From Brevipalpus yothersi (taxonomy: Eukaryota; Arthropoda; Arachnida; Trombidiformes; Tenuipalpidae), in the NCBI GenBank assembly GCA_003956705.1, contig QZCP01000001.1, positions 567,528 to 631,527 of the forward strand: a stretch of DNA of 64,000 bases, in the 5' to 3' direction. Positions 58,488-64,000 of the stretch are shown one piece after another. The notes beneath the pieces are model-generated. The model made no database searches. It worked only from the letters and a program-made list of their open reading frames with translations, and was not told where the DNA came from. Position 1 is the first letter of the stretch. Each line of letters opens with the position of its first letter. The position numbers were made by a program, and so were the translations under genes.

Positions 58488-59235
58488 ATGACCGTTCTTC
58501 CAGTTCATAGTGAATCCAGTGATCGATCGCTTCCGCTAATCCAATATTTACGCTGGCTGAGAAAGAGTCAGATAGGAGCGAGAGTTACAACGAAGCTCAT
58601 TTTCATCACCGAAAAACTTTTCGAGCGTTGATTTATCATCTTCATCAGCCTCTGGTGCACCCTCATTGGGCTCATCTAGTATTGAACAGTCTGTACTCAT
58701 CATTCTCATTTGCATGTTCACCAGAAGCTTCAGCTCTCGATTGGCATGTTCTGGTCACACGAAAACATGGTCTGAGAAGAATGTCTGCTGACAAGAGCAA
58801 TGCTGCTTATCAGTTGCAGAAATTGATGGGCCAAAGTGATTAGCAGCAGAGTTTAAAACAAAAAGAAAGGTACAATAATGAACAAGATCAGATTCGAAAT
58901 ATGCTCATGAATCCACAGGAGTATATTGCTCAGATAATCCAACAGGAATTAGCATCTCAGCAAGCTCAATTACAGTCTGGTGTATCGGCTCGTTCTACTC
59001 CTGACAATCAACCAGCTGCACATTCCGTATCTGCCTCAGTCTCTTCATTCTCCTCACCCAACTATCAGTCACAATCGAATTATTATTATTCTTCCAGTCA
59101 GGCCTCCGATTAACCAAAAAACTATCAGCATCAGAAAGCTGAACATTTTGAAATGTCCAGGAAAGACTTTTGATTGATCAGCAATCTAGTGAAGCACATG
59201 ATTGTGGTTCTAGTTTGGACTCCAATTGATTGAAA
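58488..59235 (+). pseudogene. Broken copy of the serine-rich gene (copy S'2)
   Basis: Homologous to 33183-33925 and to exon 3 of the serine-rich gene. It carries the same TAG (AGTGATTAGCAG) and the same altered 3' tail (GGCCTCCGATTAACCAAAAA) as the copy at 33 kb, so the two are sister copies. It lacks a small insertion present in the 33-kb copy, so it was taken from an earlier state of that locus. No start codon, promoter or signal peptide. Confidence 0.88.
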
Positions 59236-59360
59236 AACTTGATTGTAATTGTATTCATAAGTCTGATTAAATTGACTAGACATTTTAAGTAGAAATCTTT
59301 TTCCGACAATCTCGTAAGTTACAAGCTTGTTAGAGCCGGCCAATAGCCTTGTTAACCATG

Positions 59361-59486
59361 GGTAACCATAGCAATACGCGCGTATACAGAACGGCTACAT
59401 GTGATTGGCTGAAATTCAGAAGCGAACGAGAACGAAAACTCATTGAGTTCTCGTTGCGTCCGTCTTTTTTATGACCCACTATAAAA
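59361..59486 (+). promoter_or_regulatory. Histone H4 promoter (copy 3)
   Basis: GGTAACCATAGCAATACGCGCG block, inverted CCAAT (GATTGGCTGAAATT), palindrome AACTCATTGAGTT (59437-59449) followed by CTCGTTGCG, and TATAAAA (59480-59486). Confidence 0.8.
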
Positions 59487-59580
59487 AGCAAAACACATTT
59501 ATTTCATTTCATCACTTTGCACTTTAGTGTCTGTTCTCTTGTCAATTTTTGAAATATCTTAGTTCAAATTTAATTCCTAA

Positions 59581-59901
<321 letters not shown>

Positions 59902-59966
59902 GCGATTGATTGGCCTCATCAAAACCATCCCATCATCCCCTATCCATTCAATTATTTATCGAAAAC

Positions 59967-59982
59967 GGCCTTTTTCAAGGCC
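59967..59982 (+). terminator. Histone 3' stem-loop (H4 copy 3)
   Basis: GGCCTTTTTCAAGGCC hairpin, identical to the others although the surrounding 3' flank differs; the purine element after it is weaker (ACAAAGAATGA). AATAAA lies at 60089. Confidence 0.95.
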
Positions 59983-61395
59983 AACCATTTTCATGTTACA
60001 AAGAATGATTACCTCTATTTAATAAGCTCTCATCGAACAACAATCTTTTTTCTAAGATCCACATCCTTGTCTATCTATGAAGTGATTCAATAAAAATATA
60101 CTTTTTTTCTCTTCTCGAATCAGTTCTCATCCAACCTAAATAATGGAATCTCTGATACTCATTTCATTACTCTTATCATCAGGGTGTCTCTCAAATCAAT
60201 CTAATTGATGTCCCTTTGCTAGAATTGACCTTTCTCTGATGAAATATATTTAGATGTGCAACAAATTCTAAACAATTCCCTCTGTCAATGAAAGAGATAA
60301 AAGACAGGTTCATCATCCGCAAAAAATTGGCTAATTAATCTGCCACACTCTCTCTGTGATCCTTGAAAAGAAATCTCAGCAAGTTTATTGCTCTGCCACA
60401 GCCTGTAAGCTCTTATTGGTCACTAGAAATGTACAGACCCTAGTAAATAGTTAACTAATTACTCTATGCAAAAATATTCGCATAAATATTTTCCTCATTC
60501 AATCACACCATGCAGGTTGTGAGATGTGCAATACATTCCATTCTTCTGCGAGCATCGTCACCATTGCTAAGTTCCTCATTCTTCATCCAACTGTATATGA
60601 AACTCGACGATGGATTGCTTTTTGTTTAGGCCATCTTCGGTTCCAGAAGGGAAACTTTCTTCCTAGATTTGCTCTAAACTGATTAGCGGTAAATTGAGTC
60701 ATTCCATTTGTTACCTTCAAGTCTATCAACACATCTAGATGTGTCTATCATTGAGAATTTCAAGGCTTACATGAATGATGCATTGAGCACTTCGATGATA
60801 AGTGAGACAGAGATCAGCTCTTCAACTTGATTCCATTTTCAATTAATCAATAATCGAATTAGCTTAAGATGGCGTGTTTAAGAACATTTTTTTTTGAAAA
60901 AGTTGCAACACGAAAGGTTCGACCGCGCTCGCTCAAGATCGATGAAGTTGGAAAGATATTCCCATAATTGGGAGATGTTCTTCGAAAAAAATATTTCTCC
61001 AGCAGGAGAATCTCGGTAGGAAAGATTCTTTGTCGCCCACCGAGATCTGGAAACGGAAACGGGAATCACGCTCCCTTTTAACCCTTGACACAAAATATTC
61101 CAAGAGAGAATCAATAGTTGGATCAGGAAAAGAGAGCGTTCCCATGGGAAGTTTGATGTTGTAAGGTAAAACAAACAGACTCATCAAGTGCACACAATAA
61201 GCGGATTTGTCAAGTATAGATGGAAATAAATTTATCCATCCGTGATGGGAATGCCAGCCTCAACCTGATTTTTTGGGTAGGAAAAGTAGTCAGCTTACTC
61301 TCTCACAAGCCAACTTCGATAAGTGCGACTTTATATGCCTCGACGTACAATAATAAACTTGCACTGAATCGGTTGGTTTTTGAGTTAAAAAAAAA
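59983..61395. other. Intergenic region H4 copy 3 / DOMON-b561 gene
   Basis: About 1.4 kb with no supported gene. Minus-strand frames at 60878-61193 have no recognisable features. Confidence 0.5.
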
Positions 61396-62766
61396 TTAAT
61401 TCATTTGACCTCCAATCACAACAATGAGTACAGAAATGAGCGTAAAAGTAAAAATAAGAACCACGTAGAGGCCTAACATCGTCTGCTTGAATGAATCGTT
61501 TGGACGTTCCTGCTTGGACTGAGTGACCACCATTTCACCGTTTTGGTAGTCGGCCATGGTCATGGCCACGACGTCCACTTGCTTGCGATGTGAGAAAACT
61601 GAATACACTTGCATGATGAGATGAACAATAACGTGAGTTACCACAAAAACTACTGTCGACCAGAGAAATGCGGCTGGAAGTTTTATTGATTGTAGTGTGG
61701 CTGAGAAGAAGATCGCGGAGAGCGCTAAAATGTGAGCTAAATTCCCGCAAAACCAATGAACCCAGTTAAAAGTTTCTCGCTTGGGATGCTCTGGGGAACA
61801 GCGGAAAAGAGCACCGATAGGCTGTAAAATCATTAAAAAGTTGGCTATTGCTCCTAAAAATTGATGTGGATTATCTGCTCTCCAGCCTCCAACATGAATG
61901 AACACCGATGTCATTCCTAAAATCATGAACAGTATTGCACAAACCATAAGAGCTCGGTGAAGAGCAAACCAGATTTTCACCCCACAAACCGTCTGATTAC
62001 TCCAAGAGCTCTTGTAGTGACGGGCGATCATAATCGATACACTGACAAAGCCCATCCAAGCAATAAGCATCAGTGAACCATGCAATTTAATTAAATAAGG
62101 AACCGCAGAAGATGCTATCACAGTGCCTATTGATTGTAAACGAATAGGTTGACTTGATGCGAGTTTTTCTTCATGATAACGAAGCACATTATTTCGAATA
62201 GCTCCTCGGGCAAGAAGTAGGTGGTATGGAGTGCGAACAATGTCAAAACTCAGGCCATTGTACACTGTTCGACCTTTCTGTATCCATGAACACTTGAACC
62301 AATTGTCCTCACGACCGGTGGTTGCTCTGTATATTCCAACTGGTCGTGATAACATTTCAGGCTTCTTGCCGCGATTATAGCCTTCGGCTACTTCTATTGT
62401 GCCATTACTGTAAACAGAACAACTGGTGAATAGGTCATCTCCCATTAATCGATCGGTGGATATTCCAAAAGCAGCATAACCATCACCACCATCTTCGTTC
62501 ACAGCATCCGATCGAAAGAACAATTCTACTTGGGCACCTTCCTCAGGATTGGGCATGGACACAATTCGCGTTAAAACTGTGCAGCCATTTTGTCCTTGAT
62601 CCTTAATACAGTCAGCTGGCATACCGAAACACAACTTTTCCTCGTTCAAACATGGCCTCAGGATCTTTTGGCATTCTACAGAACGATATTGAACATACAA
62701 CACTAGACACAGTAATAAATATCTAAAAATAAAATGATCATGATGTCCACACGGCCACACCGCCAT
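61396..62766 (-). CDS. DOMON / cytochrome b561 membrane protein, ferric-chelate-reductase-like
   Basis: A single open frame, 456 aa from the first ATG. A hydrophobic N-terminal segment (signal peptide or anchor), then a DOMON domain (~45-200, with DGYAAFGIS and TIEVAEGYN), then a cytochrome b561 module of about six helices (~215-455) with candidate haem-ligand histidines in LIKLHGSLML, FALHRALMV, HQFLGAI and WVHWFCGNLAH. FRRS1-type proteins move electrons from cytosolic ascorbate across the membrane and can reduce ferric iron or other extracellular acceptors. Vertebrate FRRS1 has a Reeler domain before DOMON; none is present here. A possible splice acceptor (TTTTATTTTTAG, near 62725) means the true 5' end could come from an upstream exon. 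Confidence 0.85.
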   Translation of the reverse strand: MAVWPCGHHDHFIFRYLLLCLVLYVQYRSVECQKILRPCLNEEKLCFGMPADCIKDQGQNGCTVLTRIVSMPNPEEGAQVELFFRSDAVNEDGGDGYAAFGISTDRLMGDDLFTSCSVYSNGTIEVAEGYNRGKKPEMLSRPVGIYRATTGREDNWFKCSWIQKGRTVYNGLSFDIVRTPYHLLLARGAIRNNVLRYHEEKLASSQPIRLQSIGTVIASSAVPYLIKLHGSLMLIAWMGFVSVSIMIARHYKSSWSNQTVCGVKIWFALHRALMVCAILFMILGMTSVFIHVGGWRADNPHQFLGAIANFLMILQPIGALFRCSPEHPKRETFNWVHWFCGNLAHILALSAIFFSATLQSIKLPAAFLWSTVVFVVTHVIVHLIMQVYSVFSHRKQVDVVAMTMADYQNGEMVVTQSKQERPNDSFKQTMLGLYVVLIFTFTLISVLIVVIGGQMN

Positions 62767-64000
62767 TGCCGCCTTCCCGAGTTTTACCAGGAATGGCAAC
62801 GACAGACGATCGAAGTAGCAAAACTCGTAAAAACAAAACTAACCAAACACGAATTCAATTTGATTTGATGTGCATGTTTCACTTGCACTCACCAATCGAC
62901 TCTCGCTGCATCGAGTTTGGCGAGTTACCATTCTTACCATTCTCACTCTCAACTTTTCCACTTCCACTCCGAACGAAAATGATCATGTCAGAAATAATTC
63001 AGCTGAATCAAGTAGTGGCATCTGTTAGACAAATTGCTGGTTGATTAATTGAAACAATTAATCATCTTGGTTGATCTTCTGAACTCACCTGGTTGATTCA
63101 GTGAGAGTTGGTCATTTGAGGTGAATAGGTAGAAAATCGGCTGCAGGCGTTCATATCATCTCTGATTCTGATTACTCTCTTGCTACGTTCGTGGGGTTTA
63201 TCGAATTCAGTAAGATACAGAATTGAGGCTAACTTTGTAGAGGATACAGGAAATTTGATCCATTTTTAACTTGCGATGCATATTTTTTTTTCATTCAGGA
63301 AGCGTGAAAGGATCCGACATTGGATAATCATCAGAGAAAAAATTTGTCTCTCAAATTGTGAATGACAAGCAAGAACTGATGATGAATTCGAATCGAAATT
63401 TTATATCAACAATTTTGACGGCTGAATTGGACAAAATTCACAATACTGGCCATCATTCCATGAGTTTGAAAGCATAAAGTATTTGTAATAGACACATGGC
63501 AATTGTTATTAAGATTGAACTAACAATTTGATAGTAGACTAGAATCTACATATTCGGCTGGGGTATACCACATCAATGCCGCGCTAATTTGCTCGATGAT
63601 ATGAAAGCTCAATCGATAAATGAAGATGATGAGAGTTGGTAATAAAACAAAACTTATTCACAATATTTGTAGATCTTTTTAGGAACTCAAGATTTTCCTA
63701 TTTTGATGAAAATGAAGATGATTTATGGTAACTATTTTTCATTATGAATACATCCGAAATGAGAACCTGCGGATGGAATTTTTATGGTGGATAGGGCCAC
63801 TTATCAGGCATGGATATGTAGAGATAGCTTGATTGAGCTTCCATCGTCGGAGTGATTCATTGAAGCCTTCGACGATTGTCTTGTATTCTGAGCAAATTGC
63901 TGAATCAAGTTCCTTGATCTTAGATCTTTCAAACATGATCGGCTGTTCGCTTAGAACCATTCAAATTGTTCATATTTTTACTCATGACTGAAATCATCTG
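62767..64000. other. Upstream region of the DOMON-b561 gene, window end
   Basis: About 1.2 kb with no supported gene. A 72-codon open frame at 63742-63960 (-) has no recognisable features and no supporting splice context. Confidence 0.45.

Noticed and set aside
63742..63960. 72-codon frame near the window end (-)
   Set aside because: Could be an exon of a gene outside the window, but nothing in its sequence supports this.

Overview
The window is nuclear DNA of a eukaryote, almost certainly an arthropod and most plausibly an acariform mite. It is AT-rich, with spliced genes whose introns are mostly about 50-100 nt, GT-AG splice sites, AATAAA poly(A) signals, histone genes ending in the metazoan stem-loop, and a standard tRNA-Pro. 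The mite placement is an inference from gene style and is weak; the metazoan assignment is firm. I rebuilt exon structures by hand from splice sites and reading-frame continuity.

Layout. 0-6 kb: divergent LRPPRC-like PPR protein (-) and PDIA3/ERp57 (+). 6-14 kb: a tandem pair of trefoil-plus-GH31 alpha-glucosidases (-), one secreted or lysosomal and one converted to a type II membrane protein with a polyproline stalk. 15-16 kb: a small AROS/RPS19BP1-like ribosome-biogenesis gene. 16.5-17.1 kb: a broken partial copy of GAPVD1. 18-21.6 kb: an NBR1-type autophagy receptor with two ZZ fingers and no visible PB1. 23.5-26.5 kb: intact GAPVD1 (RasGAP + VPS9). 26.9 kb: tRNA-Pro(AGG). 27.5-28.3 kb: GNPNAT1 (-). 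30.7-31.3 kb: a Ly6/uPAR-fold protein. 32-32.6 kb: COX5B. 34.3 kb: histone H4. 34.9-36 kb: mitochondrial methionyl-tRNA formyltransferase (-). 39.8-49.1 kb: ENPP6-like phosphodiesterase whose 6.9-kb first intron hosts two complete genes on the other strand, BPNT1 and an SLC35E1-like transporter. 52.3-56.3 kb: a secreted serine-rich protein I do not recognise. 57.0 and 59.6 kb: two more H4 genes. 61.4-62.8 kb: a DOMON/cytochrome b561 protein (-).

The most striking structure is a dispersed duplication. At 32.7-35.25 kb the order is COX5B 3' flank, broken serine-rich copy, H4, MTFMT 3' end. At 55.2-60 kb it is full serine-rich gene, H4, MTFMT 3' fragment, COX5B 3' flank, broken serine-rich copy, H4, unique sequence. 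The second order is what one crossover between a circle made from the first segment and a resident serine-rich/H4 locus would give.

The genes are mostly housekeeping: ER folding, glycan and sugar metabolism, mitochondrial expression and respiration, endosome traffic, selective autophagy and chromatin. There are no operons. Shared regulation is suggested only by the conserved H4 promoter block and by GA/CT tracts upstream of about six start codons.
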